A model generated the notes under the pieces. The model saw nothing but the letters and a program-made list of their open reading frames with translations. It made no database searches and had not been told where the DNA came from. Made by a program: the position numbers and the translations under genes. DNA of 36,000 nucleotides from Cristatella mucedo (taxonomy: Eukaryota; Bryozoa; Phylactolaemata; Cristatellidae), in contig WPIO01000085.1 in the NCBI GenBank assembly GCA_009760855.2, forward strand, positions 1,417,501 to 1,453,500. The letters are read 5' to 3'. Positions 1 to 9,600 of the stretch are shown piece by piece. The stretch's first letter is position 1. Each line of letters starts with the position of its first letter.

Positions 1-401
1 CACTCGTGTCTTTCGCGATTTCGTCGGTGACGCCGGAGATCTGCCGAGTCTCCCTCTCTCGAGCCGCACGTCGTTTGTTATTTAAAACCACAAGCACTAT
101 GTTTTGCTATTTCTGGCGTTCTCTGAATATAAATCCTTTATATAATTACTATTACGACTACTTACTGTACGTACTGTTATAGCTGAACGTAGCAGAGTTT
201 ATTAATCGTTTTAGCGACTTTATCGGCTCGCAGTTGTCGGCGCGAATTTGTCGATAGTCGACAAACGGCGATTTAGTCGGCGCCGCGAAACTGTCCATCG
301 CGATTTTGTCGGCGGCGCCGCCGCGATGCCGAGTCGACCTCGCCGCCTCCGCGAGGCGAGCGAGACCCGCGCGGTTCGATGCGTCGTCGACGCGCTTGCA
401 G
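1..401. other. Upstream/intronic sequence of the left-edge gene
   Basis: No exon can be supported here. The stretch contains AT-rich sequence (about 65-190) and then CpG-rich sequence. It ends in a plausible 3' splice site (gcgcttgcag, AG at 400-401), so it is probably intron belonging to the gene whose exons follow. Earlier exons would lie left of the window. Confidence 0.4.
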
Positions 402-1207
402 ATCGGGAAGAAGCAGACGTCGGCCGGCAAGCAGCGAGAGCAGCAGCAGCAGCTCGCCACCGAGCGGCTGCGCATGCGCGAGGAGAAGGCTCGGCGCGCC
501 GCCGAGCGGCGGCGTCGAGCCGAGCGAGACGAGCAGCTCCTCGTCGACTACGAGCTGGAACGCGACGAGAACTTCAACGACCGCGAAGGCGACGACGGTG
601 AGTCGTCGGCGACGGACGCGGCGGCGCTCGCGGATGTGAATCGGCTGCGAAGGGCGCGTCCGGAGCGCCGCCTGGCGGTGCTCCGGACGAGCTGCTGCGC
701 TGCCTCGGCACGCTCGAGCTCACGCCTCGAACTTGTAGACAGCGGAGCGGAGCGGAGAAGCGATGCGCCTCGCGGCTGCCTCCTTGAGGCAACCCACTAA
801 AAAGCAGGGCTGCTGTATCTGGAGCAGCAGCAGCAGGTGCTGCTGCTGCCTGGCTTAATCGGCAGCCACGAAATTGTTGCTCTGCAATGTGCCTCGTTGC
901 AGACATACGCTGGTCGGGCACAGACGACGCCCGTCCCTATGAACCCGACGGAGACAACGTGTACATGGGACGCGACAGCCCAAAGAAGGGCATTCGCGCG
1001 CCTCGGTCGCTCGAGCCGCGCCACAGCGCCAGCACAGTGGACAGCTGCGACGCGGCCGACTACAGGCAGCGGCCTTTTCGCACAGCCGACCACGCCCCTG
1101 CCGTAAGCGCAGGGTCGTCGTCCTCTCAGCGGCTCCGAAGCGGTGGCGTGCACGCAGGAGTTGGAGGAGGAGGCCAAGACGACGACGATGCCGAATTTTA
1201 CGACTGA
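402..1207 (+). CDS. Last two exons of an unrecognised charged coiled-coil protein (5' partial)
   Basis: I do not recognise this gene. Proposed exons are 402-597 and 903-1207. The first starts after gcgcttgcag, reads from ATC in phase 0 and ends GACGACG before a GTGAGT donor (phase 1). The second starts after cctcgttgcag with two bases that complete a GAC codon, and ends at TGA 1205-1207. The matching phases support the join. The first exon encodes a Gln run followed by an Arg/Glu/Ala-rich stretch (KARRAAERRRRAERDEQLL, then YELERDENFNDRE), probably a long charged helix or coiled coil. The second is Ser/Gly/Arg-rich, with the motif YEPDGDNVYMGR and an acidic end, DDDDAEFYD. A centrosomal, RNA-associated or cytoskeletal protein would all fit, so no function is assigned. 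No AATAAA was seen just downstream. Confidence 0.5.
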
Positions 1208-1247
1208 CGCGACACCGAAGCTGTCTGCTGCTTCTCCGTCACTCACT

Positions 1248-1353
1248 CGTTCCTCTTCTCTTTCTTGTCTCTCTCCCCCTCTCTCTCTCTCGTTCTCTGT
1301 CTCTCTCCCTCTCTCTCTCGTTCTCTCTCTCCTCTCTTCTCTCTCTCTCTCTC
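1248..1353. repeat. CT-rich simple repeat
   Basis: An imperfect CT/TCTC tract on the + strand, interrupted by cccc, gttc and gtct, begins about 40 bp after the stop codon of the left gene. It explains the Ser/Leu-rich and Arg/Glu-rich open frames here. Confidence 0.85.
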
Positions 1354-2110
1354 AGCCACAACTGGCAGGGCAGATAACTGCAAGGCAAAGACCCCTCCTC
1401 ACCTCCCTGCTCGCCGCCGACGAAAGCAAAGGGTGACCAAGCGAGGCCCCGGGACCGTCGCGCGAGACCGGCGCGCGAGGGCAAGGCGCGCCACGCGACC
1501 ACAAAGTGCTCTCGCCCACTGCCTCTACTTTAATCAATCGTATCGCACAATCGCACGGTGCGGCCAGCAGACGACGACGACGACAAAGATGGACGGTCGG
1601 TCGGCTGGCCGCAGCACGGGCTGCTGCGGCCTTTGTTATGCAATACTGCACCTGCAGGCTGATGTGCACAGTGATGAACAAGCTCAATTTTTGGTGGTGC
1701 TGCTACGTGCGCTGCTGCTGCGTACAGCCGGACTGACTGCGTAAGGCTGCGTCGGCACGAGACGCGGGGCTCGTTTTTTCTCTCACCACGCTCGAGCTCT
1801 CTTTATCACTATCTATCTCTCTTTCCGCCGTTCTGCTCACTTGTGCATGCCATGCGCAGCAGCCGTCCAAATGCAGCCGGCTGAAACACATTGCGCGCCT
1901 GAGCGCTCGCCGGCTTCGGCGGCGCCGCGCAATACAACGCCGTGCTCCCGAGTCAGCTCCACTCAACTCCGATCTCTGCTGAACCGATCTCGGCGGCGCA
2001 AGTTCGAGGCGGAAGTCCTATCACGACCTTCCTTCTCCCGGCCCCACGGCGCATCGCTGCCTGCCTGCCGCAGCGCTCGCAAGCTGGTTGCAAGCGTCAA
2101 GACGGATGCA

Positions 2111-2340
2111 GTCGCGTGGCGGCCACAGTCGCGTGGCGGCCACAGTCGCGTGGCGGCCACAGTCGCGTGGCGGCCACAGTCGCGTGGCGGCCACAGTCGC
2201 GTGGCGGCCACAGTCGCGTGGCGGCCACAGTCGCGTGGCGGCCACAGTCGCGTGGCGGCCACAGTCGCGTGGCGGCCACAGTCGCGTGGCGGCCACAGTC
2301 GCGTGGCGGCCACAGTCGCGTGGCGGCCACAGTCGCGTGG
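2111..2340. repeat. 17-bp CpG-rich minisatellite, about 13.5 copies
   Basis: The unit gtcgcgtggcggccaca is repeated with essentially no variation. It contains an interrupted inverted repeat (GTGGC-G-GCCAC) and two CpGs. Because 17 is not a multiple of 3 and no stop arises, all six frames stay open with a 17-residue peptide period (WRPQSRGGHSRVAATVA on the + strand). The protein-like frames are an artefact of the repeat. It lies downstream of the TRAPPC6 stop, possibly in its 3' UTR. Confidence 0.95.
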
Positions 2341-2513
2341 CCTTCGGGCTGCTTTCGAACGGAAGTCGTCAAGCTTCGCAGCAGTCACACAAGAGCAGCA
2401 TGCGCCGACGGAATGCTCGTCCAGATGACTGGTACTGTTCGGACGGCAGCAGCGGGAGCAGGCGGTGTAGCACAGCGAGCGAGCGAGAGGATGACAGCGA
2501 CAGAAGTGGATTC

Positions 2514-2556
2514 AGCAGCTGACGGCAGCTGACGGCAGCTGACGGCAGCTGGCGGC
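2514..2556. repeat. 10-bp tandem repeat beside the TRAPPC6 stop
   Basis: About four copies of gacggcagct, 24 bp from the TRAPPC6 stop codon and therefore within its probable 3' UTR. Confidence 0.8.
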
Positions 2557-2579
2557 TTCAGATCGATCACGTCGTCGCA

Positions 2580-4771
2580 TCACGTCTGCTGGATCTGAAT
2601 TTGAAACTTGCCTTGTGGGGGGAAAAAAGAGGAGAAAGGAAAGTATGTGGCCGCCGCCGCCGCCGGAAACCCACGGACGAATGCGAGAGAGCCGCAAAAT
2701 CGAGCTGCGAGCTGGCGCACGGCCACGTGACCGGTTACATACAGGCTGGCATCGAGCTCACTTCGGCCGTCACCACGGAAACGATGCCCAGATTGTCAAG
2801 GGCTCCGCGGATGAGGCCACAGGAAAAGGCGAGGAACTGCAAGCACGAGCGCAAACGAGTGAAAGTGGCGGACACAGCACGCACGTACACATGCAAGTGT
2901 GCAAGCACATAAACACACGGAGGAGAGAGAGAAAGAGAGAGTGAGGAGAGGAGAGGGCAGAGAGAGGAGAGGGAACCTGTGACCTTTCTTAACAGGTTCT
3001 CCGATGTTTCTGCCTGTGATGTGGCTGCCTTAATAAGGTCTAGCAAAAAGAGCTCGTCTCCTGAAGACCCTATACCTTCATCTCTGTGGTCTTCACTCGC
3101 AGACCAACTTGGCCCTGCCATAACCAAGATTTTCAATGCTTCTTTGGGAAAAGGGGTCGTCCCCAAGTCCTTCAAATCGGCAATCGTTAGACCTATTCTT
3201 AAAAAGCCTGGATTAGACACAGAGGTCCTAGCAAACTATCGTCCAGTTTCCCTTCTTCCGTTCTTATCAAAGATTCTTGAAAAAATTGTTGCTAAGCAGC
3301 TAGTTGAACATATTGAAAATAATGGAATGTCAGAAACATTTCAATCAGGTTTCAAGAGGCAGCACTCTACTGAAACTGCTCTCCTCCGTGTTAACAATGA
3401 CATTCTACATGGCAACGACGACGGGAATGTCACTGCCCTAGCTCTGCTAGATTTGTCTGCTGCCTTCGACACCATTGATCACGAAGTTCTGCTTGAACGA
3501 TTGAGAACAACGATCGGTCTGGCAGACGAAGCACTGGCGTGGTTTAAATCCTACTTGTCTGATCGTGTTCAATCCGTGTCGTGTGGGGGTCAGGTCTCAG
3601 ACACGAGAAGGGTCACCTGTGGAGTCCCTCAAGGGTCTGTACTTGGTCCCTTGCTGTTCTCCATTTATACTCAACCTCTGGGAAAAGTGATTAAGGCCCA
3701 TGGAATAGGATATCACTTCTATGCTGACGATACTCAGTTGTATTTGTCATTCAAACCGTCGAAATCTGCTGCAGCAACTGAGAAACTGAATGCTTGCCTT
3801 GCCGATATTCGATCCTGGATGTCGGAAAACTTCCTGAAATTAAATGACGATAAAACCGAACTGCTTCTCATAGGACACCCTAAGCGTGTAGCTGGATTAA
3901 AAGGCTTTGCTGTTCCAATAGGTGATGCTATTGTGCGACCTTCACCACGTGCTCGTAATCTAGGTGTCGTGTTCGACAGCTGCCTCAATTTATTTCAAAA
4001 GTTTCATTCAGAAGACTGCCTCTACAGCTAGCCATCATATCCGATCCCTACCCAAGATTAGAAGCTGTCTCCCACAGTGGCTTGTAAAAAATTTAACTAG
4101 CTCTTTAGTTCTGTCTCGGCTTGATTATTGTAATTCCCTTTTGGCTGGGCTACCAAAGAAAGCTATTATGCCACTACAGCTGACTATGAATATGGCTGCA
4201 AGGCTGGTCTTCAAGTCCCAGCGGTTTGAGCACGTGTCACCTCTGCTGAAAGAGCTAGGATGGTTGCCGGTTGAGCAAAGGATACAGAGCAAAGTTCTTA
4301 CGCTGACCCACAAGGCCCGCCACGGCTTGGCTCCTTCGTACCTAGCTGAACTGCTGCATCAATTTCAGCCTGTTTGCGCCCTCAGGTCCTGTGTGGACAA
4401 TAAATTAGCTGTCCCATTCCTCCGCTTAAAGACAGTTGGCGACAGAAGCTTTAGCTCTGCAGGTCCTAGACTGTGGAACTCGCTTCCACAATTCTTATGC
4501 AACGACATCTACACTCCAACTGCCGACTATGGCACATCTTTTTCAGCGGTCCTGAACTGCTACTTCGATGCTACTCACTACCTCAACTGCTCTCCTGACT
4601 CTGCTATGCTTGCCACTTTGTCTTTGTTGCGTGAGACGAAGTCTGTTGGCTACCGAATGCGTACCGAAAGCCGCTTAGGCTGTGAGTGCGCTACACAAAA
4701 CTCTCCTGCGTAACACCCACATGGTCTTTATGACTTTGTGGAGTTACTGGCGGAGATACATTACATTACAT

Positions 4772-4808
<37 letters not shown>

Positions 4809-7800
4809 AGAGAGAGTCAGACGGAGAAAAGAGAGTGAGAGCACTTCTTTCGTACTGGCAAAGGAAAGGCTCAAAGTTGAGGAGGACCGAAAAGAAAACA
4901 CGTAAGTGAGGTGAGAGGTCATGTCTCTCCTTACCCGAGGAGCCATCTCAATGTATTGGGATCCTATGGCCATCTGCTGCAGTAGCCTGAAGCGATTGTC
5001 CTGGAGGACGAACACGCCCTGGTGATTCGTGCGCAGGTTGTCCACTTGCTTCCTGTACACGGCCATCCAGAAATCTTTGCACATGAACTTCATCGTGTCG
5101 AGGTCGTCCTTAAAACGAGGCACTTCTTTCGTCAGCCTGGAATGAACGGTCTGGTGCGAATCTCAGGTTACTAGAGCAGAAGTCACTGACGTGGCTCACC
5201 GGGCACGGATGCTTCGTTTGCACAAAATGGATTGCCAATGCAGAGTAGATGAAACGTAGGCAGACGAGAAGTCAGCCAACACCGCTGGCAATGCGGGTCA
5301 CAGAGTGGGGGGGGGGGATTACGATCAGCAGCCAGGTGACCGTAGTGCATGCAATTCCTGCCACACATCTTTCACACAGTTCAGCTGCTTTATGAGCTCG
5401 CGACGACGCACGACGATAGTTCAGCTGCACTGGGCATGGTAACAGATCCAATGAGACATGCTCTGAGTGGGCTAAACCACACCAATAACAGAGAGAGAAT
5501 CAACTCGAGCAGGCACACACTACCTTTCGATCAGCCTCTGGCCCACGGTGAAGCCCAGCGATTCCAGTTTGGTGACACTTGCAGCCTATAATGAACACAG
5601 TGCTAGAGCTCGAGTGCTTTGGCTTAGCAATTCTGGGCACTTGCAACAGCTCCACACACTAGAGACTAATCACCGAGTGACCAATCACCGAGTGACCAAT
5701 CACTGAGTGACCAATCACCGAGTGACTAATCACCGAGTGACCAATCACCAAGTGACCAATCACCGAGTGACCAATCCTCGGAAAGCAAGCAACCCAAGAG
5801 ACTCACGTGCAACTGCTGTAATAATAATAATAATGTACTTGATAAAGCGCCCTCAGAGAACTTAATCCCTTTCTAGGCACTTTACATTTGCTGCAAAGGG
5901 AAATGCAATTGAATGGTAAGTAAAATCAAGCTTGAAAAACAAACAAAATGAATAACATGGTTAGGGGTGACATGCACAGGGTCAGCATGCAAATGTGGTT
6001 AGAGGCAGCATGCACAGTGCCAGCACCCACTAAGGCTGTCCTAAATAGGTGTGTTTTAAGTTCCTTTTAAATGTGGTCAGGTCAGGGGATGTTCTGACGA
6101 AGGTCGGGAGGGAGTTCCAGGCTTTGGGAGCATACGAACTAAATGCACGGTCTCCAAAGGATTTAAAGTTTGTACGAGGTATTTCTAGACTGTTGGATTC
6201 CGAAAAGCAGGTGGTACGATGCTTGGCCTGATGGGGGAGTATGTCGGAGAGATAGGCTGGAGCCATAGAATGAAGGGACCTAAAAGTGAGCGACAAAACC
6301 TTGAAGTCAATCCGTTGCTTGACTGGTAGCCAGTGCAGGTCGGCGAGAAGTGGAGTAATGTGGCAACTGTGACGCTCACGACAGACAAGCCTAGCTGCAG
6401 AGTTTTTGCACCAGCTGCAATCGCCTGATCGCACATGCTGGTAGGCCAGTAAGCAGTGAGTTGCAGAAGTCGAGACGGGATGTCACGAATGCATGGACCA
6501 ACTTGGACGTGGTATCCTTATCTAAACAAGCCCGAATTTTACCAATGTTATGAAGCTGAAAATAGGCAGATTTGACTGTGGAGCTGATGTGGTCGTCTAA
6601 CGAGAGGTCGCTTTGGAATATGACACCTAGATTTCGAGCTGATTCGACAGGAGATAAGTTGGCAGAGCCAATTTTGAGAGACAGCCTTTCCAATCTCTGA
6701 ATCACACTGGGTTTGCCCATAACTAGTAAGTTAGTTTTATCATCGTTTAGTTTTAGAAAATTTGCTGCCATTCATGTGCGGATGTCATCAATGCATGCAG
6801 CAAGTGAGTTTAGAGAATTTGAGGTGCTCGAAGGCTGGGAGGGATCAAAGCAAAGGTACAACTGAGTGTCATCCGCATAGAAGTGAAAGCCTAGATTGTG
6901 CTTGGCAATCACATCAGCAAGAGGGAGAGTATAAACGGTGAAAAGGACCGGACCTAGCACAGAGCCCTGAGGTACTCCATATTTTAGAGGTACTACTGAT
7001 GATCTTTGTCCATTCACGTCAACACTCTGGAGTCTCCCACTGAGATAGGACCTGAACCACTGCAGAGCAGTGCCAGTGATGCCCAGGCGAGATGAGAGGC
7101 GCTCTAGAAGAACTTTGTGATCGATGGTGTCAAAAGCTGCCGAAAGATCGAGCAAAACAAGCAGAGACACTCTACCCATGTCTGCATTTCTAAGTAGGTC
7201 GTTGTATACCATAAGCAATGCTGACTCTGTCGAGTGATTAGCTCTAAAGCCAGACTGGAACTTACTAGCAAGGTGTGAGGTTTCGATATATGAGTTCAGC
7301 TGGTCTGCCACGACCCGTTCCAGTGTCTTTGATAGGAATGGTAGAAGGGAGACTGGGCGGTAGTTGCTCATGTTCTCTTGGTCTAGTGTTGCTTTCTTGA
7401 GAAGAGGCCTGACTACAGCTTTTTTGAAAGGTGCTGGGACATGACCTGAGGCTAATGACATATTAATGATGCTGTGCTATAATAATATTAATAATAATAA
7501 GCTGTATTATAATAATATTAATAATATTAATGATGCTGTGCTATAATAATACAATATAAATCATTTGTGTAGCACCCTAAGAGAAGTTGGTCTCTATTCA
7601 GGCACTTCACATATGCCACGAGGCTCGAGCCCACGACCTCGGCCAGACGTTGGTCTGGCCGAGCACCTTAACAAGTAGGCCAATCCAGCATTATAATAAT
7701 AATACTGCATTAGATATAGCACCCGCAGAGAACTCAATCTCTTTCTAGGTGCTTTACCTTTGCTACAAAGGAAGCGAGATCGAATGGCTAGTGGTAGCAT

Positions 7801-9407
7801 GCTCAATAAACAACAGGAATAACACGGTTAGAGGTGACATGCACAGGGTCAGCATGCAAGTTTGGTTAGTGGCAACATGCACAGTGCCAGCACACACAAG
7901 CACATAAAGGACGCAATCACAGGGACACACTAAATGCTGTCACAAAACGATGCGTTTTTAGTTTCTTGTTAAATATGGACAGGAAGTCAGGAGATGTCGT
8001 GATGCAAGTCAGGAGTGATTTCCAGCCTTTAGGAGCATAGGAACTGAAGGCATGGTCTCCAAAGAATTCGAGGTTTGTATGAGGCATAGGTAAACAGTTT
8101 CCGAAAAGCAGGTGGTACACTGCTTAGTCTGGCAGGGGTGTAGATCCGATACGTAGGCTGGAGCCAGAGAATGAAGGAACGTAAGAGTGAGCCACAAAAC
8201 CTTGAAGTCGATCCGGTGCTTGACTGGTTGCCAGTGCTGGTCGGCGAGAAGTGGTGAGATGTGGCACATGCGACGCTCACGACAGACAAGCCTTGCTGCA
8301 GAGTTGTGCACCAGCTGTAAGTGCCCGAGTGCACAGGCCGGTTGACCAGCAAGCGATGAGTTACATAAGCAAAGACAGGATGTCACAAATGCCAAACCTC
8401 AGGAAGAAGGCAAATGGATGCTATTCGGGCAGCTTTCGGATTGTGCAGCGATCCGAGGAGGACGGGGGGGGGTGCAGGGCAGAGAGGGTGGAATCTTTCC
8501 AGAACCTTTTGGAATCCACAGTGACCGTCTAACTGCTCGGCTACTGGGCGGCAGGTAGCCGGCCGGGCTTGATGAGGCATGCCCAAAAATACTGACTGCT
8601 TCCTAATGGCAGACGGTTTGAGGTGGCATCAAAGCAGATTTCCTTTGCAGCCAATGTAAAGCGCCTAGAGAGAGAGACAGAGAGACAGAGACAAACAGAG
8701 ACAGACAGAGACAGACAGACAGATTGAGTTCTCCGAGGGCGATTTATAAAGTGTATTATTATTATTATTACCAGGCACAGGAACAGAAATCCCGCGAACA
8801 GCCAGCGGCGCGCGCAGCGCCTAGCCCGACTGGCAATAAGAGCGAGGTAACGATAGCAGACATGGCAGGCATGGCAGAACCGATGCCAGCACAATTTGAG
8901 AAAGAGGAATTAAAACGGGACGGCACGCCAGCAGCAGAAACTGAAGCGAAGAAGAGCGCCAGCGAAGACGCGAGCGATGTCGCCCAGTCCCCTAAAGGTG
9001 TCTCAGCAGCGAGGGTTTGATAGCATGCCTCGACCCGATATCGTGCAGTCAAGTCCAACGCCGTCAAGTTCGCCCAGAAGAAATCCGATACCGCCAAGAG
9101 GCTGGCTCAAGAGGTGAACGAGGGAAAACAGGAATCGCTGCAAGAGTGCACCGCGGTGGGGTTTCATGTCCCCAAAAATAAGACGGCCGCAGCGACTACC
9201 CGTTCAGCGGTCCCCTGGGACCAAGCCGGAAGCGAAGATAGAACTACTTTCTGCCGACGCGGTGCACTAGAAAAAAACGGCTAGGCAGACTGCGGAACAT
9301 TGATATTGAGCTAAAACTTCTCGCACCTCATTAGTCACACCATCAGAACCAAAAGTGAGGCATATCAATTCCATGTGAATGTAATCGAAGAGAACGTCGT
9401 CCGCCAT
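2580..9407 (-). CDS. TRAPPC6: TRAPPC6: trafficking protein particle complex subunit 6
   Basis: Bet3-family subunit of the TRAPP tethering complexes, which act as a Rab1/Ypt1 GEF in ER-Golgi traffic in the cytosol and on Golgi membranes. Exons in transcript order: 9407-9327 (ATG; donor GTGCGA, phase 0), 5585-5524 (phase 2), 5136-4935 (donor GTAAGG, phase 0), 2836-2743 (donor GTATGT, phase 1) and 2611-2580 (TGA). The total is 471 nt or 156 aa, close to the roughly 158 aa I recall for human TRAPPC6B. All phases match. Residues 1-27 begin [15 protein letters not shown]. Family-typical stretches are [52 protein letters not shown] and [15 protein letters not shown]. Intron 1 is packed with LINE/SINE insertions, and intron 3 holds a separate LINE. 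The start codon is 193 bp from that of PNN, divergently oriented, so a shared promoter is likely. TRAPPC6A and 6B are vertebrate duplicates, so no letter is assigned. Confidence 0.93.
2975..4772 (+). mobile_element. LINE family 1 (CR1/L2-like), 5'-truncated, in TRAPPC6 intron 3
   Basis: 5'-truncated non-LTR retrotransposon, antisense to TRAPPC6. It encodes the reverse transcriptase domain: [19 protein letters not shown], then [25 protein letters not shown] and the catalytic FYADDTQLY. The typical CR1/L2 C-terminal region follows ([38 protein letters not shown]), ending at a stop at 4711-4713. The frame breaks near 3985-4000, apparently by a small deletion in the LGVVFD...HIRSL segment, so the copy is inactive. 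The 3' end is gagatacattacattacatt, the short ATTAC-type tail of this superfamily, followed directly by a GA microsatellite. It differs in sequence and tail from family 2. No endonuclease domain remains. Confidence 0.9.
4772..4817. repeat. GA microsatellite at the LINE family-1 3' end
   Basis: About 20 GA dinucleotides with one interruption, directly abutting the LINE tail and 118 bp from TRAPPC6 exon 3. Confidence 0.9.
5660..5776. repeat. 15-bp minisatellite in TRAPPC6 intron 1
   Basis: About seven to eight copies of gtgaccaatcaccga with single-base variants (ctga, ccaa, gactaat). It lies about 75 bp upstream of TRAPPC6 exon 2 in transcript sense and just outside the 3' end of a LINE. Each unit carries CCAAT (ATTGG on the other strand). 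Confidence 0.9.
5819..7473 (-). mobile_element. LINE family 2 copy, 5'-truncated, in TRAPPC6 intron 1
   Basis: Minus-strand non-LTR element, in the same orientation as TRAPPC6. The RT domain reads from 7461 leftward: [52 protein letters not shown]. It looks nearly identical to the copy at 17803-20897. Two lesions are visible: a Trp codon has become TGA just before [11 protein letters not shown] (about 6772), and an extra A in an A-run near 6405 shifts the frame after RRLQLVQ. The element ends at an ATT/AAT repeat (5819-5834), preceded by the hairpin tail shared by the family. The 5' truncation is near 7473. The pentamer gctgt occurs at both ends and may be a short target-site duplication. Confidence 0.92.
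7550..7689 (-). mobile_element. tRNA-derived SINE, reverse orientation
   Basis: Read on the minus strand from 7689: a head gctggattggcctacttg with box-A-like gttaagg, a box-B-like gtgggctcgagcctc, then catatgtgaagtgcctgaat and a tail ending in gtgctacacaaatgat. This is the same layout as the copies at 11866 and 34797. It sits between two LINE family-2 copies in TRAPPC6 intron 1, with AT-rich ATT repeats on both sides. Confidence 0.8.
7693..8398 (-). mobile_element. Older, degenerate LINE family-2-like copy
   Basis: Minus-strand 3' portion of the same LINE group. The C-terminal RT-downstream region is readable ([19 protein letters not shown], then [30 protein letters not shown]) but differs from the other copies at many positions and breaks frame. 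The 3' end has the ATT repeat and the hairpin tail. The divergence marks it as older than the copies at 5819, 13570 and 17803. Confidence 0.85.
8655..8770 (+). mobile_element. Solo LINE 3' tail with an internal GACA/GA microsatellite
   Basis: Plus-strand LINE family-2 end: aatgtaaagcgcctag, then about 55 bp of GAGA/GACA repeats replacing the usual aaagagattaag loop, then ttctccgagggcgattta and ATT repeats. The repeat lies between the two arms of the tail hairpin. Located in TRAPPC6 intron 1. Confidence 0.8.
8790..9275 (+). other. Coding-like orphan segment in TRAPPC6 intron 1
   Basis: The composition looks protein-coding on the + strand but the frame is not continuous. A first frame (through about 9020) encodes an Ala/Glu/Lys-rich stretch including [20 protein letters not shown] and ends at TGA. 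A second frame over about 9045-9280 reads [20 protein letters not shown] and continues to a stop after ALEKNG. I recognise no family. It could be a decayed retroelement gag-like fragment, a processed pseudogene, or exons of an overlapping transcript from the TRAPPC6/PNN promoter. Confidence 0.25.
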
Positions 9408-9600
9408 GGCAGAGTGTACTGGATTCGCTGTATATGAGAAAGTCCAGGAAAGAGCACTATTTTAACAGAAATAGGTGATACAATTTTATTTATACTATAA
9501 AAATAATTTTCCGTAGAGATATGACTTGGTTGTAGCGCGTTCTTTTCTGTGCGGAGGTGTGCGGCTGGTGTGGCGCAGCAACGCTAACTTGGCTCTGAAA
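9408..9600. promoter_or_regulatory. Putative bidirectional promoter between TRAPPC6 and PNN
   Basis: These 193 bp separate the two divergent start codons, so both 5' UTRs and the core promoters must fit here unless there are further upstream noncoding exons. The centre (about 9460-9510) is AT-rich (acaattttatttatactata), and the PNN side is GC-richer. Both ATGs have good contexts (minus strand tctgccATGG; plus strand tgaaaATGG). I did not identify defined factor sites. Confidence 0.6.

Larger units (their letters stand above)
1208..2579. other. Interval between the left gene and the TRAPPC6 stop codon
   Basis: No gene is supported. It holds a pyrimidine tract, a 17-bp minisatellite and a short 10-bp repeat, listed separately. 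The TRAPPC6 3' UTR should run leftward from 2579, but I found no convincing AATAAA on the minus strand. Long open frames here come from low-complexity or repeat sequence. Confidence 0.5.

Noticed and set aside
2111-2340. CRISPR-like array
   Set aside because: Units are contiguous with no unique spacers, in a eukaryotic genome.
1963-2532. Long overlapping open frames with WRPQSRGGHSRVAATVA-type repeats on both strands
   Set aside because: They are six-frame readings of one stop-free 17-bp DNA repeat, with no start context or unique coding sequence.
5137-5523. Additional exon between TRAPPC6 exons 2 and 3
   Set aside because: Phases and protein continuity (LIER followed by LTKEVPRF) are complete without it.
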